Below, piece after piece: positions 47,415 through 55,538 of a DNA stretch of 64,000 nucleotides (positions are counted from its first letter, which is position 1; each line of letters begins with the position of its first letter). A model generated the notes under the pieces. It was not told the origin of the DNA, did no database searches, and was given only the letters and a program-made list of their open reading frames with translations. The stretch lies in assembly GCA_024169445.1 (NCBI GenBank), contig JALKFA010000001.1, forward strand, positions 2,170,001 to 2,234,000, written 5' to 3'. The position numbers and the translations under genes were made by a program. This DNA comes from Buttiauxella agrestis ATCC 33320 (GTDB lineage: Bacteria > Pseudomonadota > Gammaproteobacteria > Enterobacterales > Enterobacteriaceae).

Positions 47415-49103
47415 ATGGCAATTTCGGAAAACCCACCGCAAGCACACCGTATTACGGGCGCACAATTAATTGTGCAAATGCTTGAGCACCATGGCATTAC
47501 CACCATCAGCGGTATTCCCGGTGGCACCGTCCTGCCGCTCTATAACGCGCTCAGCCAAAGCAAAAAAATCCGCCATATTCTGGCACGCCACGAACAGGGT
47601 GCGGGCTTTATGGCGCAAGGCATGGCCCGTACACAGGGCAAAGCTGCGGTGTGTATCGCCTGTAGCGGCCCTGGTGCGACAAACCTGGTCACCGCGATTG
47701 CCGATGCGCGACTCGACTCCATCCCGTTGGTTTGTATTACCGGCCAGGTGCCAAAATCAATGATTGGCACCGACGCCTTCCAGGAAGTCGACACTTACGG
47801 CATCTCCATTCCCATCACCAAACACAACTATCTGGTTCGCGATATTAGCGAACTGCCACAGGTGATTTGCGACGCGTTCCGCATTGCTGAATCTGGCCGC
47901 CCAGGCCCGGTCTGGATTGATATTCCAAAAGACGTGCAAACCGCAGAAATTGACATCAGCGAGCTGCCGCCCGTTTCTGCCCATACTCCTGCACCGCAGT
48001 TTGAAGCACAGCAACTTGCTGATGCCGCGGCAATGATTAACCAGGCGCAGCGCCCGGTTCTTTATCTTGGCGGCGGAGTCATCAATGCGCATGCCAACGC
48101 CCGTGCACTGGCGGAAAAAGCTAACCTGCCAACCACCATGACGCTGATGGCGCTCGGTACTATTCCGGCGAAGCATCCGTTATCGCTTGGCATGCTGGGG
48201 ATGCACGGCGCTCGCAGCACCAACTACATTTTGCAGGAAGCAGATTTGCTGATTGTTTTAGGCGCACGCTTTGATGACCGCGCGATTGGTAAAACGGAAG
48301 AGTTCTGTCCGAACGCAAAAATCATTCATGTTGATATCGACCGCGCCGAGCTGGGTAAAATTAAGCAGGCACACGTGGCGATTCGCGCGGATGTCGGTGA
48401 AGTGCTGGAACAATTACTGCCAAAAATTGACGCCAAGCCGCGCCAGCAGTGGCTGCAACAAGTCGCAGGTTTGCAGCAAGAATTCCCGTTCAATATGCCT
48501 GGTGCTGATAACCCGTTGACGCCATACGGCCTGATTAACGCCGCTGCGGCTTGCGTGGATGACAACGCAGTGATTACCACCGATGTCGGCCAGCACCAAA
48601 TGTGGGTAGCGCAGGCGTATCCGCTGAACCGTCCACGCCAGTGGCTGACTTCCGGTGGTTTAGGAACGATGGGATTTGGCCTGCCCGCTGCGGTAGGTGC
48701 GGCATTAGCTGAGCCAAACCGCAAAGTGCTGTGCTTTACCGGCGATGGCAGCATCATGATGAATATTCAGGAAATGGCGACCGCTGCCGATCATAATCTG
48801 GACGTGAAGATCATCCTGTTGAACAACCAGGCGCTGGGACTGGTACACCAACAACAAACGTTGTTCTATCAACAAAATGTCTTTGCGGCGACCTATTCCG
48901 GACAAACTAACTTCCTGAAAATTGCCGAAGGTTTTGGCCTGGCAACCTGTGATTTGAATGCAGCAGCAGACCCGCAAGCGGCATTGCAGGAGGCGATTTC
49001 ACGCCCTGGCCCTTGCCTGATTCACGTGCGCATTGATGCCAGTGAAAAAGTATTCCCGATGGTGCCGCCAGGCGCTGCCAACATTGAGATGATTGGAGAG
49101 TAA
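47415..49103 (+). CDS. ilvB: Acetolactate synthase I large subunit
   Basis: 562 residues, as in E. coli IlvB. A ThDP-dependent enzyme that makes acetolactate from pyruvate for valine and leucine, or acetohydroxybutyrate for isoleucine. Catalytic Glu in ARHEQGAGFMAQG; ThDP motif GDGSIMMNIQEMATAADHNLDVKIILLNN. GAAGGA precedes the ATG. ilvN begins 3 bp after its stop. Confidence 0.98.
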   Translation: MAISENPPQAHRITGAQLIVQMLEHHGITTISGIPGGTVLPLYNALSQSKKIRHILARHEQGAGFMAQGMARTQGKAAVCIACSGPGATNLVTAIADARLDSIPLVCITGQVPKSMIGTDAFQEVDTYGISIPITKHNYLVRDISELPQVICDAFRIAESGRPGPVWIDIPKDVQTAEIDISELPPVSAHTPAPQFEAQQLADAAAMINQAQRPVLYLGGGVINAHANARALAEKANLPTTMTLMALGTIPAKHPLSLGMLGMHGARSTNYILQEADLLIVLGARFDDRAIGKTEEFCPNAKIIHVDIDRAELGKIKQAHVAIRADVGEVLEQLLPKIDAKPRQQWLQQVAGLQQEFPFNMPGADNPLTPYGLINAAAACVDDNAVITTDVGQHQMWVAQAYPLNRPRQWLTSGGLGTMGFGLPAAVGAALAEPNRKVLCFTGDGSIMMNIQEMATAADHNLDVKIILLNNQALGLVHQQQTLFYQQNVFAATYSGQTNFLKIAEGFGLATCDLNAAADPQAALQEAISRPGPCLIHVRIDASEKVFPMVPPGAANIEMIGE

Positions 49104-49106
49104 GCC

Positions 49107-49388
49107 ATGCAACAACTAACCGTTATTCTGGAACTTACGGTGAGCAACCATCCGGGTGTGATGTCTCACATTTGCGGCCTGTTCGCCCGCCGCGCCTTTA
49201 ACGTCGAAGGTATTCTCTGTCTGCCGCTACCACGGGGCGACCAGAGCCGTATCTGGCTACAAGTGGCGGATGACCAGCGTCTTGAGCAGATGATTAGCCA
49301 AATCGATAAACTTGAAGATGTGGTACAAATCAGGCGCGATGCAGACGGTGCGGGCATTTTTGGTAAGCTAACCGCACTGGTTCAATAG
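49107..49388 (+). CDS. ilvN: Acetolactate synthase I regulatory subunit
   Basis: 93 residues (E. coli 96). A single ACT domain that binds valine and confers feedback inhibition on Ilv[31 protein letters not shown]. The pair is translated in tandem from the attenuated transcript. Confidence 0.96.
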   Translation: MQQLTVILELTVSNHPGVMSHICGLFARRAFNVEGILCLPLPRGDQSRIWLQVADDQRLEQMISQIDKLEDVVQIRRDADGAGIFGKLTALVQ

Positions 49389-49395
49389 CATTTCA

Positions 49396-49430
49396 GGGTG
49401 GGTAAACGGTAAGTTTATCCACCCAATTTT
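49396..49430 (+). terminator. Terminator of ilvBN
   Basis: GGGTGGGTAAAC and GTTTATCCACCC form a near-perfect 12-bp stem with a 5-nt loop, then AATTTT. It starts 7 nt after the ilvN stop. Confidence 0.8.
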
Positions 49431-49604
49431 GCACGATTCATCATTCTGCACTGCAACTTCGCTTCGTTATTTTCACCATTCTGGAAGCTTCTCGCAAAAC
49501 AATAATCCCGTCGCAATAAAGCCAACCTGATTGCATAAATCCAGGGTAGATTGCCCACGTAAACGTTAATCGTATAAAAAGTGAGCTTGGCGAATGCGTT
49601 TCTG

Positions 49605-49624
49605 TGGCATATGCTATGGCATAG
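49605..49624. promoter_or_regulatory. Palindromic operator upstream of vapBC
   Basis: Two overlapping palindromes, GCATATGC (49607-49614) and CTATGGCATAG (49614-49624), lie 23 bp before the vapB start. Autoregulation by the VapBC complex at such sites is usual; the assignment is inferred. Confidence 0.5.
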
Positions 49625-49647
49625 GTCATTAAGTGCCAGGAGTTACC

Positions 49648-49911
49648 ATGGAACGCGTCGCGAAGCTTTTTAAAAACGGCAGAAACCAGGCGGTGAGGTT
49701 ACCGGTGGAATTTGAGTTTGATACCGACAGGGTGTATATCCGCAAAGACAAGGAGGGAAACGTGATTCTTTCAAAAAATCCAGCCAAACCAGAAGGATGG
49801 GGTAACGTTTTTGCTTTAGTGAAGAAAGCAAAAGTGCCTGATAACTTCCTTGATGAGCAGGAGCGTAACCAGAGTATTGCCGACAGAGATCCCTTTGCAG
49901 GGATGGACTGA
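49648..49911 (+). CDS. vapB: VapB-type antitoxin (AbrB/MazE fold)
   Basis: 87 residues from the ATG at 49648 with CCAGGAG upstream. The N-terminal swapped-hairpin DNA-binding domain reads AKLFKNGRNQAVRLPVEFEFDTDRVYI. The flexible C-terminus (DEQERNQSIADRDPFAGMD) would wrap the toxin. vapC starts 2 bp after its stop. Confidence 0.93.
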   Translation: MERVAKLFKNGRNQAVRLPVEFEFDTDRVYIRKDKEGNVILSKNPAKPEGWGNVFALVKKAKVPDNFLDEQERNQSIADRDPFAGMD

Positions 49912-49913
49912 CC

Positions 49914-50303
49914 ATGTACATGCTGGATACCAACACGGTGAGCTATCTTTTCCGTCAGCATCCTAAAGTAATAGAAAAGCTGGCTCAAACGCGCCCTGTA
50001 GAAGTGTGCATTTCTAGTGTAACGGAAGCTGAGCTGTTATATGGCGTGGCTAAGCGCCAGAGTAAAAATCTGGCTGCGGCGGTGCAGGGTTTTCTGGAAA
50101 CAGTATCGGTCTACGCGTGGGACAGCGAAGCGGCAAAAAGCTACGGTCAGTTACGAGCGGCGATGGAAAAGAAAGGCAAAGTATTGGGTCATCTTGACCA
50201 GTTAATTGCTGCTCACGCCCTGAGCCGAAACGCGACGGTGGTCACCAGCGATCGTGCTTTTACCATGGTCGGGCGTTTACGCGTTGAGGACTGGACGCGC
50301 TAG
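49914..50303 (+). CDS. vapC: VapC-type PIN-domain ribonuclease toxin
   Basis: 129 residues. A PIN domain with the full acidic set: D5 in MLDTNTV, E40 in TEAELLYG, D95 in LDQLIAAHA and D113 in TSDRAF. Enterobacterial VapC of this type (MvpT-like) cleaves initiator tRNA in its anticodon stem. Coupled to vapB. Converges with the anti-sigma gene, whose 3' end overlaps it by 4 bp. Confidence 0.94.
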   Translation: MYMLDTNTVSYLFRQHPKVIEKLAQTRPVEVCISSVTEAELLYGVAKRQSKNLAAAVQGFLETVSVYAWDSEAAKSYGQLRAAMEKKGKVLGHLDQLIAAHALSRNATVVTSDRAFTMVGRLRVEDWTR

Positions 50304-51049
50304 CTCGCTCCAGTAAGACTGCTTTGCAACTGTTGTGCAATCTGGTTCATTTGTGCCATTGGGCCGTGTCCAATCACCATAAACTGGTGGTTTGTACTCG
50401 CCCAATAAACAATATTCATGCCCAGCCGTTGCTCGTTTTTCGCCGTTATCGGTTTCCCTGAATAGCCGGTAATACACAACGCCAAGGGGCCGTGGGCGGT
50501 ATCAAGCCAGGTAATTTGCGCGATGGACTGTTCATCGTAAGACAGTACGCGTGCATTTTTCAGCGTGGCATTTTGCAGGGCAAGGCTTTCTGAATTCAGC
50601 GCTAAACCGAGTTGTGTCCCCGTGGTTTTCAATTGCGCTTCCAGCGCCTGGCGTGTTGGTGTTTCAGCCAGCGTCTGTGGCGTATAAAGCGCCATATATT
50701 GCGCCACTAATTCACGCCAGTTTTCTTCAGGTTGAGATAAAAGTAACAAAGCGCGGTCGCCAATCACACCCAATGCCAGAAAACTTACCGCAGCGGCGAT
50801 GAGATGACGTCGGGATACGGCAGCTGTTGCGGGAGTGAGATAAGCCTGTAAGCGAGATTGCGGTGCCGCTTCCAGCAAAGGTTCGAAAGCAGATTTAAAA
50901 GGTAAACTGCTACGCTCTAACAGCAACAGCCGTTCAGCCAGATAAGCATCATGACTGAGGCGTTCTTCCAGTTGCTGGCGCTGCGTGGCGCTGAGTTCAT
51001 TGTCCAGATACGCCACCAGCAGCTCATCCGTATTGGCAGTAAGTGTCAT
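50300..51049 (-). CDS. Anti-sigma factor, membrane-anchored, without zinc motif
   Basis: 249 residues. The N-terminal ~60 residues (ELLVAYLDNELSATQRQQLEERLSHDAYLAERL) fit the anti-sigma fold, but the HxxxCxxC zinc motif of ZAS proteins is absent. One transmembrane helix at about residues 82-102 (HLIAAAVSFLALGVIGDRALLLL), then a ~145-residue periplasmic domain. It overlaps the sigma gene by 4 nt (ATGA), so translation is coupled. It should hold the sigma factor at the membrane until a signal arrives. Confidence 0.85.
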   Translation of the reverse strand: MTLTANTDELLVAYLDNELSATQRQQLEERLSHDAYLAERLLLLERSSLPFKSAFEPLLEAAPQSRLQAYLTPATAAVSRRHLIAAAVSFLALGVIGDRALLLLSQPEENWRELVAQYMALYTPQTLAETPTRQALEAQLKTTGTQLGLALNSESLALQNATLKNARVLSYDEQSIAQITWLDTAHGPLALCITGYSGKPITAKNEQRLGMNIVYWASTNHQFMVIGHGPMAQMNQIAQQLQSSLTGAS

Positions 51050-51567
51050 GAACTTTCTCCTTTTAATGATGGCGAATCAGGCTGAAGCGCGCGGTCCTGA
51101 GCCAGCGTCAGCCGCGCGGTGGCAAGCCTGCTCATCACCGTTCCCACCGGGACATTGAGAATTTTCGCCGCCTCGCGATACGACAACTCTTCGACATAAA
51201 CCAGAAAAACGGTGTCCCGCTGGGCTTCGGGTAAACGAGCCACGCGTTTCATCACATCGTTTGTCCAGATGGGATCATCGCAGTTCCCGCTTTCCGTGAG
51301 CATATCGATATCCACAAATCCCTGTCCGCGACGAATTTGCTGCGCCCGAACCTCATTGAGCCAAATGGAGTGCAGGATGGAAAAGAGCCAGCTATCCATC
51401 CTGCTGCCCGCCTCAAATTGTGCGGCGCGTTCAATGGCGCGCACACAGGTTGCCTGCACCAAATCATCGGCAATATCCCGCTGATGAGAAAGCACCAGGC
51501 CGTAGCGCCACAGGCGTGAAAGATATTGCGCGAGATCGCGGCGTATCGCTTCGCTACTAATTTTCAC
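51046..51567 (-). CDS. ECF-family RNA polymerase sigma factor
   Basis: 173 residues. Region 2 (RDIADDLVQATCVRAIERAAQFEAGSRMDSWLFSILHSIWLNEVR) and region 4 (LPEAQRDTVFLVYVEELSYREAAKILNVPVGTVMSRLATAR) are complete. It is not RpoE or FecI. It lies between a TPR protein gene (6 bp upstream) and its anti-sigma gene. Its target promoters are unknown; self-regulation of this operon is likely. Confidence 0.92.
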   Translation of the reverse strand: MKISSEAIRRDLAQYLSRLWRYGLVLSHQRDIADDLVQATCVRAIERAAQFEAGSRMDSWLFSILHSIWLNEVRAQQIRRGQGFVDIDMLTESGNCDDPIWTNDVMKRVARLPEAQRDTVFLVYVEELSYREAAKILNVPVGTVMSRLATARLTLAQDRALQPDSPSLKGESS

Positions 51568-51573
51568 CTCCGA

Positions 51574-52107
51574 TTAGGATTCGGGATGGCCGTCGATGGC
51601 TGCGGACAAATCGCGATACTCCTCGCAGCTGGTACCGCACAGAGTTTTGATGGCAGCGAGCTGTTCACGAGCAAGATCCGGACGGTTTTTGATCATGTAC
51701 GCTTCCCCGAGATACTCGCGAACTTTTGGATATTTCGGATCGAGGGCGACAGATTTTAAATAATAGCCGATCCCTTCATCGGTACGGCCCAGTTTGCGAG
51801 TGGCATAACCTCGATAATTGAGCGCTTCGGCGGTGTTTTGGTCTTTCAACGTATTGAGCATATCCAGCGCTTCCTGGTAGCGACCCGCTTTTGCCAGCGC
51901 GTAAGCGTAGTCGGTGCGGGATTCGTCGCCAATCATCCCCCCTTTATCGACCATACAAGTTTTGGTTTTTGAGTCATAAATTTGCCCCGTAGGGCAGGTT
52001 GGCGGAACGGGTTCGTCGTTGTTGCCGCCCATGGCCTGAACGTAGCCGGAAAACAACATCAAACTGGTGACAACTGCGGGAACAAACTGGCGGTAAAAAC
52101 GCTTCAT
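51574..52107 (-). CDS. Secreted TPR protein of the ECF sigma operon
   Basis: 177 residues. Signal peptide (cleavage near ...GYVQA/MGG, residue 25) with a Cys pair in CPTGQIYDSKTKTC, then about three TPR-like helices pairs (DYAYALAKAGRYQEALDML, AEALNYRGYATRKLGRTDEGIGYYLKSVALDPKYPKVREYLGEAYM, ARE QLAA) and a second Cys pair LCGTSC. Probably periplasmic with two disulfides. First gene of the operon and a candidate signal sensor or effector. Confidence 0.85.
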   Translation of the reverse strand: MKRFYRQFVPAVVTSLMLFSGYVQAMGGNNDEPVPPTCPTGQIYDSKTKTCMVDKGGMIGDESRTDYAYALAKAGRYQEALDMLNTLKDQNTAEALNYRGYATRKLGRTDEGIGYYLKSVALDPKYPKVREYLGEAYMIKNRPDLAREQLAAIKTLCGTSCEEYRDLSAAIDGHPES

Positions 52108-52225
52108 GATAATAGCCTCGTGGTGTTCGGTATGGAGTAAACACCTGGGATCACGAATTTATTCGTTTTATCTTTCTGCGCCGCAAGGATTGTTCTGAGA
52201 TGCCGGGCAAGCCCGTATTCAACTT

Positions 52226-52233
52226 CTATACTT
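52226..52233 (+). promoter_or_regulatory. Stress-type -10 of osmC
   Basis: CTATACTT with a T-rich approach, 33 bp before the osmC start, fits the sigma-S-preferred -10 (CTATACT). E. coli osmC is sigma-S dependent. Confidence 0.6.
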
Positions 52234-52265
52234 GATGTTCGTGTTAATAAAATAGGAGCGATTAC

Positions 52266-52694
52266 ATGACCATTCATAAGAAAGGGCAGGCTCACTGGGA
52301 AGGTGACATTAAACGCGGCAAAGGGACTGTTTCCACCGAGAGCGGCGCGTTAAAAGAACAGCCCTATGGTTTTAATACACGTTTTGAAGGGGTTGCCGGG
52401 ACCAATCCGGAAGAGTTAATCGGTGCGGCACACGCAGCCTGTTTTTCGATGGCGCTTTCGCTAATGCTTGGCGAAGAGGGCTACACGGCAGAAAGCATCG
52501 ACACCACAGCGGATGTCTCGCTGGATAAAACCGACGGTGGCTTTGCCATTACCAAAATTGCGCTAACCAGTAACGTCAAAGTGCCGAATGCGGATAGCGC
52601 GGCGTTCGATAAAATTATCCAGAAAGCCAAAGCTGGTTGCCCGGTATCGCAACTGATGAAAGCTGAAATCACCCTCGACTACAAACTCAATTAA
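52266..52694 (+). CDS. osmC: Osmotically inducible peroxiredoxin OsmC
   Basis: 142 residues (E. coli 143), collinear from MTIHKKGQAHWEGDIKRGKG on. It reduces organic hydroperoxides using C59 in GAAHAACFSMALS and a second Cys in KAGCPVSQL. AGGAG precedes the ATG. A hairpin terminator follows at 52704. Confidence 0.97.
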   Translation: MTIHKKGQAHWEGDIKRGKGTVSTESGALKEQPYGFNTRFEGVAGTNPEELIGAAHAACFSMALSLMLGEEGYTAESIDTTADVSLDKTDGGFAITKIALTSNVKVPNADSAAFDKIIQKAKAGCPVSQLMKAEITLDYKLN

Positions 52695-52703
52695 TGCCCA
52701 GCA

Positions 52704-52749
52704 AGCGCTGCTTCCGGTGAAGCCCGGCGGCAGCGCTGCGCCTTTTATC
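52704..52749 (+). terminator. Terminator of osmC
   Basis: AGCGCTGC and GCAGCGCT form an 8-bp stem; the loop can fold further (CCGG/CCCGGCGG). CCTTTTAT follows. Confidence 0.75.
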
Positions 52750-52866
52750 TTCATGCTGGAAGGCATGCCGCAATGCTAAACTTTCACCCCGAATACCTCT
52801 CGCTCTCTTCCTTTCCCCTGGGCTAGCCTGCTGTGGCACGAAATAATTGTGCTCAAAATAAATACA

Positions 52867-52894
52867 TTGACTGATGTGGTTTAAAAGCTACAAT
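52867..52894 (+). promoter_or_regulatory. Promoter of the higB/higA-type pair
   Basis: TTGACT, 16-nt spacer, TACAAT, with AAGGAG at 52896-52901 and the ATG at 52910. The start site would lie only a few bases before the ribosome site, so the leader is very short. Confidence 0.65.
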
Positions 52895-52909
52895 TAAGGA
52901 GTTTCAAGG

Positions 52910-53239
52910 ATGAATATGATTAAGTACTTCAAACTGCAAAACGGCAGGGTGCCTTTTAATGAGTGGTTAAAAGTATTACGGGATCCACGGGCTAAAACGA
53001 AAATTGTTCGGCGTATTGACCAGTTAGCGCTTAACAACCCTGGCGACCATAAGCCATGCCGACATGGCGTTTGGGAAATGCGCATAGATGAAGGGCCTGG
53101 TTACAGGATTTATTATGCGTATGAAGGTAAGGATACCTATTTGCTCTTGCTCGGTGGCGATAAACGCAAACAACAAGCGGATATCGAGCAGGCTGTGACA
53201 TGGTGGCAAGAACATCAGGAGTTAAAAAATGCAATTTAA
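52910..53239 (+). CDS. RelE/HigB-type toxin (addiction-module killer family)
   Basis: 109 residues. Fits the 'addiction module killer protein' branch of RelE/ParE: NGRVPFNEWLKVLRDPRAKTKIVRRIDQLALNNPGDHKP, VWEMRIDEGPGYRIYYAY and LLLGGDKRKQQADIEQA. Likely a ribosome-dependent mRNA nuclease or gyrase inhibitor. The antitoxin frame overlaps its end by 11 nt. Toxin-first order is normal for this branch. Confidence 0.92.
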   Translation: MNMIKYFKLQNGRVPFNEWLKVLRDPRAKTKIVRRIDQLALNNPGDHKPCRHGVWEMRIDEGPGYRIYYAYEGKDTYLLLLGGDKRKQQADIEQAVTWWQEHQELKNAI

Positions 53240-53531
53240 TGAGTTCGACCAAACAGTCATCGAAATGCTTCAGGAAGATCACGCATTTGCCGTGGAATAT
53301 ATGAAAGAGGCATTTGCGGGTCTGGATGAAGAAAATGGAGAAGTGCTGTTTCTGCTGGCATTACGTCGCCTCGTTGAAGCTCGAGGCGGGTTTAGCAAAA
53401 TAGCAGCACAGGCAAAACTGAATCGCGAAACGCTCTACAGAACCCTTTCAGAACGTGGGAACCCAACCATCAGCACAACTAAAAAGATTATCAATGCGGC
53501 GGGTATCAGTTTTGCGGAGCTGACGAGTTGA
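53229..53531 (+). CDS. XRE-type antitoxin partner (addiction-module antidote)
   Basis: 100 residues. A helix-turn-helix of the antidote family: LALRRLVEARGGFSKIAAQAKLNRETLYRTLSERGNPTISTTKKIINAAGISFAEL. The N-terminal ~45 acidic residues likely neutralise the toxin. Overlaps the toxin gene. Confidence 0.92.
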   Translation: MQFNEFDQTVIEMLQEDHAFAVEYMKEAFAGLDEENGEVLFLLALRRLVEARGGFSKIAAQAKLNRETLYRTLSERGNPTISTTKKIINAAGISFAELTS

Positions 53532-53537
53532 GTGAAA

Positions 53538-53566
53538 ATGCTCGCCATATATCACCTGGCGAGCAT
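53538..53566. terminator. Bidirectional terminator between TA pair and lldD
   Basis: ATGCTCGCCA and TGGCGAGCAT form a perfect 10-bp stem, 9-nt loop. The minus strand continues TTTTC, so it best serves lldD. Confidence 0.82.
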
Positions 53567-53574
53567 CAGTTTAC

Positions 53575-54756
53575 CTAAAACCCCACCGCCATATCTTGTG
53601 GCGACAGAATGTCTTTCACGCCTTCGCGCACCAGCAAATCAGGGCTGATTTCGGCGATAGATTTTGCTCCGGTCAGCGTCATTGCAACCCGCATCTCTTT
53701 TTCAATCAGGTTGAGCAGATTGGCAACGCCTGCCTGACCGTGGGTGGCTAACGCGTACAAATAAGCGCGGCCTAGCAATACGGAGTCAGCGCCGAGCGCA
53801 ATCATTCGCACCACATCCAGGCCGCTGCGAATGCCGCTATCGGCAAGAATGGCGATATCGCCTTTTACCGCATCGGCAATGGTTGGCAGGGCGCGGCAAG
53901 ACGACAACACACCGTCGAGTTGGCGGCCGCCGTGGTTGGAAACCACAATCCCGTCAGCCCCGAAACGCACGGCATCTTTGGCATCTTGCGGGTCGAGAAT
54001 CCCTTTGATGATCATCGGGCCATCCCAGAACTCGCGGATCCACTCCAGATCGCTCCACGAAATGGATGGATCGAAGTTATTCGCCAGCCAGCCAATGTAA
54101 TCTTCAAGACCTGTTGGTTTACCAAGATAGGTGGAGATATTACCGAGATCGTGCGGGCGACCCTTCAGACCCACATCCCATGCCCACTGCGGATGCGTCA
54201 CCGCTTGCCAGTAGCGGCGAAGTGCTGCGTGTTGCCCACTCATGCCGGAGTGCGCATCGCGGTAACGCGCGCCAGGTGTCGGCATATCAACGGTAAACAC
54301 CAGCGTTGAACAACCCGCAGCTTTGGCACGCTCCAGAGCATTACGCATAAAGCCACGGTCTTTGAGCACATAAAGCTGGAACCACATTGGGCGGTCAATC
54401 GTCGGTGCGACTTCTTCAATTGGGCAGACGGAAACTGTGGAAAGCGTAAACGGAATACCTTTGGCGGCGGCGGCTTTTGCTGCCTGAACTTCGCCACGGC
54501 GTGCGTACATTCCGCACAATCCCACCGGAGCCAGCGCGACGGGCATCGACAGCGTTTCATTAAACAGTTTGGTTTCCAGGCTCAGAGCGGACATATTTTT
54601 CAGCACGCGCTGCTTTAACGCCACTTGCGCCAGGTCGTCAACATTACGACGCAGCGTATGTTCGGCATACGCCCCACCGTCAATGTAATGGAACAGGAAT
54701 GGCGGCAGAATGCGCTTCGCAGCGGCACGATAATCAGTAGCAGCAGAAATAATCAT
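53575..54756 (-). CDS. lldD: L-lactate dehydrogenase (quinone), FMN-dependent
   Basis: 393 residues (E. coli 396). Oxidises L-lactate to pyruvate at the inner membrane and passes electrons to quinone. Alpha-hydroxy-acid oxidase motifs: [28 protein letters not shown] and the active-site block [12 protein letters not shown] with the catalytic His. Last gene of lldPRD; overlaps lldR by 4 nt. Confidence 0.97.
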   Translation of the reverse strand: MIISAATDYRAAAKRILPPFLFHYIDGGAYAEHTLRRNVDDLAQVALKQRVLKNMSALSLETKLFNETLSMPVALAPVGLCGMYARRGEVQAAKAAAAKGIPFTLSTVSVCPIEEVAPTIDRPMWFQLYVLKDRGFMRNALERAKAAGCSTLVFTVDMPTPGARYRDAHSGMSGQHAALRRYWQAVTHPQWAWDVGLKGRPHDLGNISTYLGKPTGLEDYIGWLANNFDPSISWSDLEWIREFWDGPMIIKGILDPQDAKDAVRFGADGIVVSNHGGRQLDGVLSSCRALPTIADAVKGDIAILADSGIRSGLDVVRMIALGADSVLLGRAYLYALATHGQAGVANLLNLIEKEMRVAMTLTGAKSIAEISPDLLVREGVKDILSPQDMAVGF

Positions 54757-55538
54757 GGATTTTCGTCCCTTATTACGTCGGTATCTTCATCGGGCAGGCG
54801 GCTGATTCGCGCCTGCCGGGCTTCGTCTTCATGCAGGGTTTTGATGGTGGTATGGACAAACCCGAGGTGAGTTTTTGCCGCTAAACGCGCGCGTTCCGGG
54901 TCACCTGCCAAAATAGCCTGCAACAGTTCGTTATGTTGTTCGGTGAGTCCCGCAAAAATAGCGGGTACGGTGTACATGCGCTGGCGGCTATGCATTACGG
55001 AGGATTGCAGCAGGTCGAAAAAACCGCGCATCGTCTGAAGTAACACAATGTTGTGCGAGGCTTCGGCAATTGCCAGATGAAAGCGCACATCGGCCTGGGC
55101 CGCCAGGTCCGGGTCATCGCTCTCTTTGAATTTTAGCGTGGCGTCAAAACAGGCAATTAACTTCTCTTTGTCGGCCGGAGTGGCGCGCATCGCGGCGTAC
55201 CAGGCGGTGCTGGCTTCGATGGCATGCCGCGCTTCCAGAATGTCGTAGCGATAGTTTGGGTCGTTCTCAACTAACGTTTTGAGTGGCTGTACAATACGTT
55301 GCTCGGACCAGGCCTGAACTTCGTAACGAACAAACGTGCCGCCACCGCGGCGGCTAATTAATACACCCTCGCTAATCAGTTTTTGAATAGCTTCACGAAT
55401 CGATGAGCGCGATACGCCCATTTCTGCCGCTAACTGGCGTTCGGCGGGCAACCGCATGCCCGCCTCCAGTTTACGTTCGCTAATTAATGCTTTTACGCGC
55501 TCAACCAGATGGTCAGCCAGGCGCGGTTGTGTGCTCAT
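54753..55538 (-). CDS. lldR: Lactate-responsive GntR-family regulator LldR
   Basis: 261 residues from the ATG at 55538, which overlaps the lldP stop by 1 nt (E. coli 258). The winged helix ([45 protein letters not shown]) and FCD effector domain ([22 protein letters not shown]...[22 protein letters not shown]) are intact. Represses and, with lactate, activates lldPRD. Its predicted operators are the two 15-mers at 57237 and 57362. Confidence 0.96.
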   Translation of the reverse strand: MSTQPRLADHLVERVKALISERKLEAGMRLPAERQLAAEMGVSRSSIREAIQKLISEGVLISRRGGGTFVRYEVQAWSEQRIVQPLKTLVENDPNYRYDILEARHAIEASTAWYAAMRATPADKEKLIACFDATLKFKESDDPDLAAQADVRFHLAIAEASHNIVLLQTMRGFFDLLQSSVMHSRQRMYTVPAIFAGLTEQHNELLQAILAGDPERARLAAKTHLGFVHTTIKTLHEDEARQARISRLPDEDTDVIRDENP

